From Chersky-840 sp963811775 (GTDB lineage Bacteria; Actinomycetota; Acidimicrobiia; Acidimicrobiales; UBA8190), in NCBI GenBank assembly GCA_963811775.1, contig CAWESO010000002.1:743674-807673 (forward strand): DNA of 64,000 nt, given 5' to 3'. Below, one piece after another: positions 23,891 through 34,438 of the stretch. The notes under the pieces are model-generated. The model was not told the DNA's origin. It worked only from the letters and a program-made list of their open reading frames with translations, and ran no database searches. The translations under genes were made by a program, and so were the position numbers. Each line of letters opens with the position of its first letter. Within the stretch, counting starts at the first letter, position 1.

Positions 23891-26092
23891 TCAGGTCTTG
23901 GCCAGGGCCCGCGCCGCGGTGACGATGTCGTGCACCTGCGGCAGGATGGCATCCTCGAGCGCGGGCTCGTAGGCGACGAAGGTGTCCCGTGCGGTGACCC
24001 GGACCACGGGCGCGTCGAGGTCCCAGAAGCAGTGCGCCGCGACCCACGCCGCCACCTCGGCCCCGAACCCGGCGGTGAGGGTGTCCTCGTGCACCACGAC
24101 CAGGCGTCCGGTGCGCTGCACCGACTCGCACACGAGGTCGCTGTCCCACGGGGAGATGGTGCGCAGGTCGACGACCTCGACCGAGCACCCCTCGGCCTCG
24201 AGCTCCTGTGCCGCCACGAGCGACTTCTGCACCGTCGCGCCCCACGTGACGATGGTGAGGTCGCGTCCCGAGCGCGCCACCGCGGCGCGGCCGAAGGGCA
24301 GGGCCCAACCCGGACGCGGCAACGGGTCGGCCGCGTAGTGCTGGCGGTAGAGGTGCTTGTGCTCCAGGAAGAGCACGGGGTCCTCCGCCGTGAAGGCGCT
24401 GCGCAGCAGGCCCACGGCGTCACGGGCCCGCGACGGAAACACGACGTGCAGTCCCGGGATGTGGGCGAAGATCGACTCCCCGCTCTGCGAATGCCAGATG
24501 GCCCCGCCCGTCAGGTACCCGCCGATGGCGACGCGCACGACGAGGGGACAGGTGAAGTCCCCGTTCGATCGCCACCGGATGGTGGCGGCCTCGCTGTGCA
24601 GCTGCTGCATGGCCGGCCAGATGTAGTCGAAGAACTGGATCTCGGCGCACGGCCGGAGCCCCCGCAGGGCCTGTCCCACGCCCCGGCCGATGATGTTCGA
24701 CTCCGCCAACGGCGTGTTGTAGCAACGCGCCGAGCCGAAGCTGCGCTGCAGCCCGCGGGTCACCCCGAACACGCCGCCCTTGCCCTCGACGTGGTCGAGG
24801 ACCTCGTCGTCGGCGTCGGCCACGTCCTCGCCGAAGACGCGGATGCGCTCGTCGGCGCCCAGCAGCTCGTGCAGCGTGAGGCGGATCGCCTCGGCCATCA
24901 CGACCGGCTCGGCCCCGGCGTCGGCCGGGGCGGGATCGTCCTCCACCTCCTCGCCGACCTCGGGGCGCGAAACCAGCCGCACCACGTTGTCGGTCACGGT
25001 GGCCGGGTCCGGGCGCGGCGCCGCCAGCGCCTCTTCGGCCGCGGCGGCGACGAGGTCACGGGCCTCGGTGCGCAGCGCGGCGGCCTCGTCGTCGGTGAGG
25101 ACCCCGGCCTGCACCAGCTGCCGTTGCAGGGTGTCGATGGGGTCGTGGGCCTGTTCCTCGGCCAGCTCGCCCGCGTCGCGGTACTTGGCCTGGGAGTCCG
25201 CCGAGGAGTGGGAGTACGGACGCGTCACGTTGGCGTGGATGAGCCCGGGCCCCTCGCCGGCGCGCACCCGGGCGATGGTCCGTGCCCCTTTGCTGCGGCA
25301 CGAGGCGTAGTCCCAGCCGTCCATCTGCGTCACGGCCAGTCCCCGGAAGCCCCGCACCAGCTCGGCCACCGGCGCGGGGGACTGGTCGCTGGCGCGCACC
25401 GAGATGGCATAGCCGTTGTCGGCCACGACGAAGAGCGTGGGCAGGTGCAGTCGACAGGCGGTGTTCAGGCTCTCCCAGAACTCTCCTTCGGAGGTGGCAC
25501 CCTCACCGAGGGACACGTAGGTGATCTCGTCCCCGTGCGCCACGCACCCGGGCAGGTCCGGTCGGCGGGCGATGTAGCGCCCCGCCTCGGCGCACCCCAC
25601 CGCGGGCAGGCACTGGCTTCCGGTCGGGCTCGACTGCGTCACGATGTTGAGCGCCACCGCGCCCCAGTGGCACGGCATCTGCCGCCCGCCCGAGGCCGGG
25701 TCCAGAGACGAGCCCACGGCCTGGAGCATGATGTCGCGGGGGGTGACGCCGAGGGCGAGCACGAGGGCCCGGTCCCGGTAATAGGGGAAGAACCAGTCGT
25801 AGGACGGTCGCAGCGACCGGGCCAGGGCGAGGAGCAGGATCTCGTGACCGGCCCCCGAGATCTGGAAGTACACCCGGCTCTGCTTCTGGAGCAGGATCTC
25901 CCTGTCGTCGAGGGCCCGCGACACGCACGCCAGGCGGAAGTCCTCGACGAGCTCCGACGGCGCAAAGCCCCGCAGCGCCCCCCGGGCGGCGGTGGCGGGG
26001 GCGGCGCCGTTTCCCAGGTGAGGGCCGGTCTCTGCGGGACCGGCCTCGGACCTCAGGCCCGCACTGCGTCGCGTCGCGCTCTTGCGCACCAC
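23891..26092 (-). CDS. Single-chain 2-oxoacid dehydrogenase E1 component (alpha-beta fusion)
   Basis: E1 decarboxylates a 2-oxoacid with thiamine diphosphate and passes the acyl group to an E2 lipoyl domain. Here the alpha domain (residues about 45-390, with the ThDP motif SLGEGATSEGEF at 195-206 ending in ADNGYAIS at 224-231) and the beta domain (about 420-733, with VFGEDVADADDEV and IIGRGVGQALRG) are fused into one 733-residue chain joined by an acidic linker. The most likely substrates are branched-chain 2-oxoacids or pyruvate/acetoin. No E2 or E3 gene is adjacent. The GTG at 26092 is 7 nt after a TAGCGT box. It is divergent from rmuC. Confidence 0.88.
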   Translation of the reverse strand: MVRKSATRRSAGLRSEAGPAETGPHLGNGAAPATAARGALRGFAPSELVEDFRLACVSRALDDREILLQKQSRVYFQISGAGHEILLLALARSLRPSYDWFFPYYRDRALVLALGVTPRDIMLQAVGSSLDPASGGRQMPCHWGAVALNIVTQSSPTGSQCLPAVGCAEAGRYIARRPDLPGCVAHGDEITYVSLGEGATSEGEFWESLNTACRLHLPTLFVVADNGYAISVRASDQSPAPVAELVRGFRGLAVTQMDGWDYASCRSKGARTIARVRAGEGPGLIHANVTRPYSHSSADSQAKYRDAGELAEEQAHDPIDTLQRQLVQAGVLTDDEAAALRTEARDLVAAAAEEALAAPRPDPATVTDNVVRLVSRPEVGEEVEDDPAPADAGAEPVVMAEAIRLTLHELLGADERIRVFGEDVADADDEVLDHVEGKGGVFGVTRGLQRSFGSARCYNTPLAESNIIGRGVGQALRGLRPCAEIQFFDYIWPAMQQLHSEAATIRWRSNGDFTCPLVVRVAIGGYLTGGAIWHSQSGESIFAHIPGLHVVFPSRARDAVGLLRSAFTAEDPVLFLEHKHLYRQHYAADPLPRPGWALPFGRAAVARSGRDLTIVTWGATVQKSLVAAQELEAEGCSVEVVDLRTISPWDSDLVCESVQRTGRLVVVHEDTLTAGFGAEVAAWVAAHCFWDLDAPVVRVTARDTFVAYEPALEDAILPQVHDIVTAARALAKT

Positions 26093-26205
26093 TAGGCCGA
26101 CGCTACCTGCCTGGCGTGCGCAACCGGTGCCCCCGACGGTCCCCCGGGACTGTCACACCCCGGCGTTACGCTCGGCCGCGTGCACCCTCGGAGCAGGGAG
26201 ACCTC

Positions 26206-27618
26206 ATGATCGTCGGCCTCGTCATCGGCCTCGTCATCGGCATCGTGGTGGGGGTCGGGGGCGGTCTCGCCGTGGCCCGGTCCCTGTCCTCGGCCCGGGC
26301 CTCGGCCCAGCTCGCCGCGGCGCGCGAGCGCCACGCCGACGAACTCGGCGCGGCTCGCGTCGAGGCGGCCTCGCTGCGGACGCTGCTCGAGCACGAGCGG
26401 GCCGCGGCCGAGGAGCGCAAGTCCGCCACCGACGAGGTTCGGCGCCAGCTCGTGGGGGAATTCGCCGAGCTGTCGCGTCAGGCGCTCGAGCAGAACAACA
26501 CGCAGTTCCTGGAGCTCGCCGACGTCCGACTGGGCCGGGCCGAGCAGGCGGCGCGCGGTGACCTCGACCAGCGCACCCAGGCCATCGAGCAGCTCCTCAC
26601 CCCGCTGCGCGAGCAGCTCGGCCGCTACGAGCAGGGGCTGCGGCTGCTCGAGCTCGAGCGCCAGAAGGCCTACACCGGGTTGAGCGAGCAGGTCCGGACG
26701 CTCACCCAGTCCCAGGACCGGCTCCAGTCCGAGACGCGCAACCTGGTGACGGCGCTGCGCTCCCCGGCCACGCGCGGCCGCTGGGGCGAGATGCAGTTGC
26801 GGCGCGTCGTCGAGATGGCCGGGATGGTCGAGCACTGCGACTTCGAACAGCAGGTCAGCACGGCGGGCAGCGACGGACGGCTGCGGCCCGACATGGTGGT
26901 GACGCTGCCCGGTGCCCGGCACGTGGTCGTCGACGCCAAGGTGCCCCTCCAGGCGTTCCTCGACGCCAACGACGCCACCGACGACGCCGACCGGCGCGCC
27001 CATCTCGTCGTCCACGCCCGGCAGTTGCGGACGCACGTCGACTCTTTGTCCAAGAAGAGCTACTGGGAGCAGTTCGACGACTCGCCCGAGTTCGTCGTCG
27101 CCTTCATCCCCGGCGACGCGCTGCTCGCTGCGGCGCTCGAGCACGACAGCTCGCTGCTCGAGCACGCCGTGTCGCACCACGTCCTGCTGGCCACGCCCAC
27201 CACGCTCATCGCGCTGCTGCGGACGGTCGCGGCCGGATGGCAGCAGGAGGCGCTGGCCGAGAACGCCCGCGAGGTGCAGGACATGGGGCGCGAGCTCTAC
27301 AAGCGCCTCGCCACCTTCGGCGAGCACATGGGGCGCACCGGTCGCAGCCTGAATGGCGCCGTCGAGGCCTACAACAAGGCCGTGGGCTCGCTCGAGCGCA
27401 ACGTGCTCCCCCAGGCCCGGCGCTTCCACGATCTCGGTGTGGTGAGCGGGTCCGACAAGGACATGCCCGAGCTCGAGCGCGTCACCGCCCTGGCCCGCGA
27501 CCTCCAAGCGCCCGAGCTGACCCTGGCGCCACGCGGGGTCGCCGGGGAGTCGGGCCTCGAGCTCATCGAGGGCTCCCGGCGCGACGACCGCGAACTGCCG
27601 GGAGCGGCGGCTACCTGA
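26206..27618 (+). CDS. rmuC: RmuC family protein (DNA recombination limiting)
   Basis: The 470-residue protein has an N-terminal membrane helix (residues 2-24), a long coiled coil (about 28-170) and the RmuC nuclease-like core with RGRWGEMQLRRVVEMAGM, PDMVVTLPG and VVDAKVPLQAFLDA, which contains the acidic and lysine residues of a PD-(D/E)xK fold. In E. coli RmuC limits recombination at short inverted repeats. The ATG at 26206 has GGGAG 7 nt upstream. A TACGCT box at about 26167 suggests a short leader. Its 3' end overlaps the convergent helicase gene by 8 bp, and both act on DNA. Confidence 0.9.
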   Translation: MIVGLVIGLVIGIVVGVGGGLAVARSLSSARASAQLAAARERHADELGAARVEAASLRTLLEHERAAAEERKSATDEVRRQLVGEFAELSRQALEQNNTQFLELADVRLGRAEQAARGDLDQRTQAIEQLLTPLREQLGRYEQGLRLLELERQKAYTGLSEQVRTLTQSQDRLQSETRNLVTALRSPATRGRWGEMQLRRVVEMAGMVEHCDFEQQVSTAGSDGRLRPDMVVTLPGARHVVVDAKVPLQAFLDANDATDDADRRAHLVVHARQLRTHVDSLSKKSYWEQFDDSPEFVVAFIPGDALLAAALEHDSSLLEHAVSHHVLLATPTTLIALLRTVAAGWQQEALAENAREVQDMGRELYKRLATFGEHMGRTGRSLNGAVEAYNKAVGSLERNVLPQARRFHDLGVVSGSDKDMPELERVTALARDLQAPELTLAPRGVAGESGLELIEGSRRDDRELPGAAAT

Positions 27619-30600
27619 GCGCCGGCCCCGGCGCGCCGGTGGCGAGGAGCTCACCCGCGGCCCGCCGGGCGTGCTGTTTGGCCTTGTCGAGCTCCGCCCC
27701 CTCGAGGGCGACCTCGACCGCGGCGCCGTCTCCCACGAACACGAGGACGCATCGCCGGACCACCCGGCCGGTGGCCACCTCCAGGGCGAGGGCGTAGCTC
27801 GCCACCTGGGGCCCGTACCGCTCGGCGGCCAGGGCGCGCTCGGCGGGCCCGTCGATGCGATCGGTCTTGTAGTCGACCACCACGAGCTCGTCACCGTCCT
27901 CGAGCACGAGGTCCACGAAGCCTTCGAGCACGCCGTCCCCGACGGGAACGGCCACGAAGAGCTCCCGCCAGTGCTGGCCCGCGCTCCCCGCCACCACCGT
28001 CGGCGAGCGCAGCGCCGCGCCCACCATGGCGGCGACGGCGTCGCCGTGTGCACCCACCCCGTTCACCGCGGCGCGCCCGCGCGCCACCTCCGCTGCGTCG
28101 CGTCCGCCCTCGTCGGTGCCCGTCGTCAGGTCGATGACGGCCAGCGCCCCGTGGACGGCGCGCCCGACCTGCAGGGCGGTGTCCGCGTCGCGCCACCGCG
28201 CCTCGCCGACGTCGGGCCCGCCGGGGTCCGGTGCCGAGGTCAATGCCGGCTCCGGCGCTGTCGCCGGCGCGTCGTCGTGCCGGCCCTCCCGGTGCTGCGC
28301 CACCTGCTCGGCCACGGCCGTCGCCGTGGTCACCGGGGCACGCCGCGTCGACGCCAGGGCCTCGGCCCGGCGCGTCGCGAACGCATCCACGCCGGCGCGC
28401 CAGGCCTGCACGTCGGTGTCGGTGTCGGCGGCGAGAGTGGCGGTGTGGTCCGCGCCGGCGGCCTCGTCACCGGGCTGAACCGCCGTGTCGAGCCCGAATC
28501 CGGCCCGGATGCGGGCCAGGGCCGCGGCGGCGGCCTCCTCGTCGTCGGCGACATCGGCGGGGGTGAGCGTGGCGATGGGCAGGCGCCGCCACTGCGGCGC
28601 GGAGGCCGCGCAGATCTCCTGGAGCCGCGCCGCGATGGTCGGTGCCGCCGTCGAGGTCTCCTTCAGCCTCTTGTGGTGCAGGCACACGATCAGGTGGTCG
28701 CGGGCCCTGGTCATGGCCACGTACAGCAGGCGGTACGCCTCGAGGGTGTCGAGCTCGCGTTCACGCTTGTTGGTCTCTTCGAAGCCGGCGCTGCGCAACG
28801 GGCCGCCGCCGCGCAGCTCCGGCCGCCCGTCCTCGCGCCACAGCACGGTCGGGCCCCTCGCCCCGGGCGCCACCTCGCGCTCGAGGCCGGCCACGACGAC
28901 GACGGGGAATTCGAGCCCCTTCGACCCGTGGATGGTCATGACGCGCACGGCGTCGTCATCGGGGTCGGGCGGTCCCACACCGCCGCTGCGCCGGTCCTCC
29001 TCGCCCTGCTGTTCGGCCCAGGCCAGGAAGGCCCGCAGCGACCCGCCCACCGTCTCGTCGAAGAGCCGGGCCTGGTCCTTGAGCCAGCGGAGCCGCTGCC
29101 AGTGGTCGCGCGGCCGGTGGTGGGCGAGACAGAGCTCGAAGCTGCGCAGCTCGTCGAAGACGCGACCCACCATGGCCGAGGGCTCGCGCCACCAGCGCTC
29201 GTCGTGCAGCCGCGCCAGGACCTCCATGGCGAGCGCGACGGGATGGGCCTCGAGCCCCGCCGGCGCCGGGTCGCGCGGGTCCCACGTGCCCTCGGCCTGG
29301 CGCCACGTGACGAGGTCGTCGTCCCCGCACGCGAGGCCCGGGCTGCGCAGCGCGCCCAGCACGGCCATGCGGTCGACGGGATCGTCCACGGCGCGCAGCA
29401 CGGCGAGGATGTCGCGCACCTCGTCGGATCCCCACAACAGCGCCACCCCCTCGAGCCGGTAGGGGATGCGGGCCTCCTCGAGCGCCTCCTCCATGGCGGC
29501 CAACGCGGTGCGGGCCGGCAGGAGCACGGCGACGTCTCCGTAGCGCGCCGCCCGGATGGCACCATCGGTCTCGTCCATGACGGCCCAGCGGCTGGCCACG
29601 ACGTCGCCGATGGTGACCGCCACGTCGTGGGCGGCGGCCCGGCGCACCTCGGTGACCGTCACCGGCAACGGGCCGCCCAGCACCACCACGGGGGGCATGC
29701 CGCCGGGCTGGGGGCGTCGCGTCGGGGCGGTCGCGCCGGGCCCTCCGTCGCGCCCCCCGTCGCGCTGTCCCGGCTCCGCCGCGTCGGGGGACGAGAACAG
29801 GGTGTCGAGGGACAACTGCACCGCCGTCGTCCCGGGGATCGCGGCCATCCCCGGGATCGCCGTCGCTTCCGGGATCGCCGTCGGGCGCGCTCGGACGCTC
29901 GGCGCGGCGCCCCGGAGGCGCAGCGGCACCGGGGCGCGCTCGCCGGTGAGCTCGTGGTGGGCGGCCTGCCCCGGCACCGGCTCGGTCCCGAAGAGCTCGG
30001 CGAAGACGGTGTTGACGAATTCGAGGATGCCCGGGACCGACCGAAAGTTGGTGCCGAGCACGATCTGCTCACCGATCTCCCGCCCGACGCGGGCGAACAG
30101 CTCGATGTCGGCGCGCCGGAACCGGTAGATCGACTGCTTGGGGTCGCCCACCACGAAGAGCCCCCCGGCTCGGCGTGGGCCAGATCGGCCGATCCGTCCA
30201 CCGCCGCGGCCAGGCGCGCCGCCAGCTCGACCTGGATGGGGTCGGTGTCCTGGAATTCGTCGATGAGCAGGCGCCGGTAGCGGCGCCGCAACGAGGCCGT
30301 GGCGCCGCTGTCGCGTCGCAGGAGCGTGCGGGCGTGCACCAGCAGGTCGTGGAAGCCGAGCCGCCCCTCGACCCGGCGTTCCTCGGCCGCGGCCAGGACG
30401 AACGACGCCAACCGGGCCCCGAGCTCGCCCAGCACGGCCTGGTACGTGGCGCGCAGCAGGTCGAGGCGCGCCTGCTCCGCCCGCGCGCATGCCTCTTTGA
30501 CCTCGTCGATGTGGCCGGTCCAGTTGCCCTGCTGCCCGTGGCGCCCCGACAGCGGCTTCAGGCCCTCGAGGTATTGCAGGCGCGAGAGCTCGTCTTCGCA

Positions 30601-31339
30601 CGACTCCAGCTCGCGGGCCACCTCGGCCAGCCGGTCGAGATGCTCGCGGCAGCTTGTCCTGGTCGTCGTCACACCACTGCGCCGTCGCGGCGCCGCCTCG
30701 ATGGCGTCGAGCACGGTCCGGGGGTCCCCGGCGGGCCACGCCCCGGGCCCGGGGCGCATCTGCTCGAGGGCGTCGGCCCCGCCGTCTTGGAGCCGGTCCC
30801 AGTGCCGGTTCAGCGCCCGGGCGATCTCGATCAGATCCTCGGGGGTGAGGCCCAAGGTGAATCCCTGCACCAGGGCGGGCTCGGCGCCGGGGTCGTTGAG
30901 CAACGTGTCGGCGAAGCCCTCGAAGCGGGCGTCGAAGTCGGCGCGCTCCGCCGTCTCGTCGAGAACCTCGAACCCGGGCGGGATGCCGGCGGCGACGCAG
31001 TGCTCGACCAGGATGCGCTGCGCGAAGGCGTGCAGCGTGCAGATGGCCGCCTCGTCCACCTCGTGGCGGGCCGCGACGAGGCGCGCGTCGTCGGGGCTCT
31101 CGGCCGCGACCTCGTCGATCTTCTCCCGGACGCGCTCGGCGCAGCTCGGCCGCGGCCGCCTCGGTGAAGGTGATCGCCGCGATGTCCCGCAGCGACGCCC
31201 GCCCGGTGCGGACCAGCTCGACGATGCGCCCCACGAGGGCGGTCGTCTTCCCCGTGCCCGCTCCCGCCACCACCACCAGGGTCGCGTCGAGATCGGAGCG
31301 GACCCGCTCCCGGGCCTCGTCGTCGACGGGCCCGGTCAC
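27611..31339 (-). CDS. addA: AddA/RecB-like UvrD helicase-nuclease (frame broken by four indels)
   Basis: This is the motor and nuclease subunit of an AddAB-type double-strand-break resection enzyme. It starts at GTG 31339, overlapping the addB stop (GTGA). Motifs in order are Walker A VAGAGTGKTTALV, motif Ia ITFTEAAAAEL, Walker B RLLIDEFQDTDPIQ, VGDPKQSIYRFRRADI, VMTIHGSKGLEFPVVVV, LLYVAMTRARDHLIV and a C-terminal PD-(D/E)xK nuclease with VDLVLEDGDELVVVDYKTD. Read literally, the frame is broken at about 31140 (one base extra), 30690 (one missing), 30649 (one extra) and 30166 (one missing). Joining the frames restores an uninterrupted homologous protein of about 1,240 residues. Two of the motifs lie in the alternate frame, so the product is either not made or the sequence has errors. 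Confidence 0.85.
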   Translation of the reverse strand: MTGPVDDEARERVRSDLDATLVVVAGAGTGKTTALVGRIVELVRTGRASLRDIAAITFTEAAAAELRRARPGEDRRGRGREPRRRAPRRGPPRGGRGGHLHAARLRAAHPGRALRRRRHPARVRGSRRDGGARRLRRPLRGLRRHVAQRPRRRARPGAGIHLGPHPRGSDRDRPGAEPALGPAPRRRGRRPRADAPRARGVARRGPPDRARRHRGGAATAQWCDDDQDKLPRASRPAGRGGPRAGVVRRRALAPAIPRGPEAAVGAPRAAGQLDRPHRRGQRGMRAGGAGAPRPAARHVPGRAGRARGPVGVVRPGRGRGTPGRGAARLPRPAGARPHAPATRQRRHGLVAAPLPAPAHRRIPGHRPHPGRAGGAPGRGGGRIGRSGPRRAGGLFVVGDPKQSIYRFRRADIELFARVGREIGEQIVLGTNFRSVPGILEFVNTVFAELFGTEPVPGQAAHHELTGERAPVPLRLRGAAPSVRARPTAIPEATAIPGMAAIPGTTAVQLSLDTLFSSPDAAEPGQRDGGRDGGPGATAPTRRPQPGGMPPVVVLGGPLPVTVTEVRRAAAHDVAVTIGDVVASRWAVMDETDGAIRAARYGDVAVLLPARTALAAMEEALEEARIPYRLEGVALLWGSDEVRDILAVLRAVDDPVDRMAVLGALRSPGLACGDDDLVTWRQAEGTWDPRDPAPAGLEAHPVALAMEVLARLHDERWWREPSAMVGRVFDELRSFELCLAHHRPRDHWQRLRWLKDQARLFDETVGGSLRAFLAWAEQQGEEDRRSGGVGPPDPDDDAVRVMTIHGSKGLEFPVVVVAGLEREVAPGARGPTVLWREDGRPELRGGGPLRSAGFEETNKRERELDTLEAYRLLYVAMTRARDHLIVCLHHKRLKETSTAAPTIAARLQEICAASAPQWRRLPIATLTPADVADDEEAAAAALARIRAGFGLDTAVQPGDEAAGADHTATLAADTDTDVQAWRAGVDAFATRRAEALASTRRAPVTTATAVAEQVAQHREGRHDDAPATAPEPALTSAPDPGGPDVGEARWRDADTALQVGRAVHGALAVIDLTTGTDEGGRDAAEVARGRAAVNGVGAHGDAVAAMVGAALRSPTVVAGSAGQHWRELFVAVPVGDGVLEGFVDLVLEDGDELVVVDYKTDRIDGPAERALAAERYGPQVASYALALEVATGRVVRRCVLVFVGDGAAVEVALEGAELDKAKQHARRAAGELLATGAPGPALR

Positions 31340-34300
31340 GGGTAGTCGTCCTCGCCGTCGTCGAATCCCTCGACCACCGCGTCGTCGAATCCCTCGGGCG
31401 GCTCGGCCTCGATGAGGGCCAGCACCGGGGCGAGCTCGGGGGCGGCGCGCTTGCGCGCCCATCGCCGCTCCCGGCTGGCCGGGCACACGACGTCGAAGTC
31501 GCATATCCGGCACAGCGTCGAATTGCCGGTCGCGGGTGTTCTCACCCGGAGCCCCGGGGAAGGCGCCCGCCTCCACGGCGGTGGCGATGAGGCCGAGCAC
31601 GTCGTGGAACCGGGCCGTGACCTCGTCGGTCACCGTCAGGCTGTAGCACGGCGCCACCCGTTTCTCCGACAGCAGCCAGTACCGGGCCCGGACGGTGTCC
31701 CCGCCGAAGCGCGCCTTGGCGGCGAGGGCGTAGATGGGGAGCTGCAGGAGTCGGCCGCCGGCCACGGGGTCCTTGCGCAGCGCCCGAAGCGTCGACTGCT
31801 TGCCCGTCTTGTAGTCCGACACCACGAGCTCGCCCGAGCGCGACCGGTCCACGCGGTCGGCCTTGCCCTTGAACCGGACCTCGCGCCCGCCCGCCAACGC
31901 CACGATCACGGGCGGGTCCGCCCCCTCGGCCCCGGTGCCGAATTCGAGCTCGGCCGCCAGCGGGTCGAGGTCGCCTTCCTCGTCGTGGAAGCGGGCCAGG
32001 TCGCGCCGGATGGCCGCCTTGTCCATGCGCCACAGCAGCGTCTTCCCCACGAGCCCGCCGTCGGCCGCGGCGCGGAACTGCTCCTCGGCGATGGCGAGCA
32101 GCCGGGGCAGCGAGCGCGCCGCGCCGGCCAGGCGCTCGAGGAGGTACTCCTCCAAGATGGCGTGCACCAGAGTGCCGCGCTCGGGCGGCTCCATCCGCCA
32201 GATCTCCTCGGGCCGGGTCCGGCGGCTGACGTGCAAGACCCGGTCGTAGAGGAACCGGCGGGGGCACTTGGCGTAGACCTCGAGGCGCGTCGCCGACATC
32301 GGCACGTCGGCCAGGAAGGGGGACACGAGGCCCACGCCGACGTTCCCGTCGAAGCGCGTGAAGGCCGCCCCCGCTCGAAGTCGCGCCGCACCGATGCCCA
32401 CCGCCAGGCGCGGCGCCGAGCGCACCACGGGAGAGCGGGCCGGGTCGTTTCCCTGTGCGGCCCAGCGCGCCATGTCATGGAGCTCGAGCTCGCCCCTCGA
32501 CACGGGTGGGTCCGCCGCCGCGAGGCCCGCCGAGAACGAGTCGACCGAACGCCACCGGGTCCCCACCCCCGAGAGCCCGGCGGTGAAGCGGCTGGGCACC
32601 TGGGCGCGTCCGGTGCGGGGGTCCACGCGTGGGTAGGTGGCGACCCGTCGCCTCGTCCCCGCCCCGATGGCGGCGGCGACGTCGCCACGCAGCTCGGCGA
32701 GGCGCACCTCCCGGGTGCGCAGGCCCCCCGAGATGTCGAGTCGGCGGGCGCTCTCGGGCAACAGGGCGTCGTCCCCGATGCCGCCGGGCACCACGGCATC
32801 GGCCATGCCCACGAGCACCACGGCGTCGAAGTGCAGGCCCCGGGCCCCGGCGAAGGGCGCCACGAAGACGCCGTCGCCGAAGCCGCCGTCGGGAACCTCC
32901 GAGGTGTCGAGGCGCGTCTCCTCGAGCACGGCCCGCACGGCGCGCCCGAAGGCGCCGTGGTCGGTGTGGCCCGACACCGCGTCGAGCTCGCCCAGCGCCA
33001 GCACCACGCCGCGCACCTGTGGCGCCGCCGCGACCTCGTCGGCCGGCCACGACCCCGTGTCGGCGTCGAGATAGCGGTCGAGGAGGCCGACCGCCCACGC
33101 CGCGTGCGCCCCCCACGAGCCCCCCGGAGCCACCGCGTCGTGCACGAGCTCCTCGACGAACGCGGCGACCGTGGCCGCCTCGACGGCATGAGCGGGGTAG
33201 CGGGCCCCGAAGGTGCGGAGCCGCTCGTGCCACTGCGCTGCGCCGCGCACCACGCCCGCGTCCGACGACAGTGCGTCCCAGCGCGTGACGGGCACGCGTC
33301 GGCGTTCGGGCCCGCTCACGACGGGAGCCGTCGCCAGCCAGGCCATCACGTCGTGGCGGGCCCAGTCCGATCCGGCCAGCTCGAGCACGCCGAGCAGCGC
33401 CGCCCCCGTGACGGTGCGGTCGAGGCGTCGCGTCCCCGGCCCGTTGGCGGCGACCCCCGCCGCGGCCAGCTCCTGGTGCAGGGCGCGCCCGTACGCGGGA
33501 CCGGGGGGATGGAAGATCGCCTGCGACCACGCCGGTGCGCCGGCGTCGACGGCGCGCACGACGGCGCGGACCGCGGCGCGTGCCTCTTCGTCGGGGTCGG
33601 CACAGGCCCGCACCTCTGTCAGCGGGGCCGCGCCGGGCCCGGGCACGACCGGGTGCGCCCCCGTGCGCGCCAGCACCACGTCGAGGACGCGCCGGTCCGA
33701 CGCGGCCATGGGGCCGGGGTCGAAGACGAGCACCGGACCGAGCCCGGCCAGGTTCCCCGCGCCGGCCACCGTGGTCGCGGCCTCGGCCACGTCCACGGCG
33801 TCGGCATATGCCCGCTCGTGCAGCTGCGTGCGCACCTCGTCGAGCAACCGGCCCAGGTCGCCGAGGCGGCCTCGCCGGCGGGCCAGGGCCTCGAGCGTCC
33901 CCGCCGGGCACCGCCGGAGCTCCGCCAGCGCATCGCCCAGGGCCAGCAGGCCGCGGGGGTGGCCGACGAGCTCGGCCAGCCAACCCCCCCGCGCCGTCGC
34001 CACCGTGCGGGTGGCCTCGCGCTCGACCGGGCCCAGGGCCAGGCGCTGGCCTCGCGCCCCCAGCACGGGGCCGGCGAGCTGGCGCACCAGCTTGTCCACC
34101 GTCGTGACGCTGACGTTGGCGACCCCGCACCGGCCCCCGGGCCCGGGCGTGGAGCCGAGAGCGCGCCGCGCCGCCAGCGCGGCGTAGGCCGAGGGCGCCA
34201 CCACCGTCACCGGGGCCAGCGCGTCGGGCCCCTTGGCCTCGTGCACCGCCGCGCCGAGCGCGGCCATGGGGCCGGGGACCGCCGTGTCGAGGGAGCCGGA

Positions 34301-34360
34301 GTCGGGAGAGCCGGACGCGGAGTCGGACGCGGCGAGCACGGTGTCTGGCGGGCGCGTCAT
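31336..34360 (-). CDS. addB: AddB-like helicase-fold/nuclease subunit (frame broken near its end)
   Basis: This about 1,008-residue protein is the partner of the AddA-like gene. The N-terminal two thirds are a divergent helicase-like region without a clear Walker A. The last third is a RecB-family nuclease with CPRRFLYDRVL (first cluster cysteine), FKGKADRVD and VVSDYKTGKQS (catalytic D and DYK). The last ~65 residues are in another frame and contain TLCRICDFDVVCP, the three remaining cysteines of the iron-sulfur clasp typical of AddB. A single extra base at about 31516 separates the two parts. The ATG at 34360 is 6 nt after a TAGCAT box. Its stop overlaps the start of addA. Confidence 0.83.
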
Positions 34361-34438
34361 CGGCGCATGCTACGACCCCGCTGTCTCAGCGCCGCCGGGC
34401 GCGCCGGCCCCGGCCCGCCACCGGCGCCACCGGTCGGT

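Noticed and set aside
27671..30280. Plus-strand open frame of about 870 codons opposite addA
   Set aside because: Composition typical of antisense shadows and no domain; the addA helicase motifs on the minus strand explain the region.
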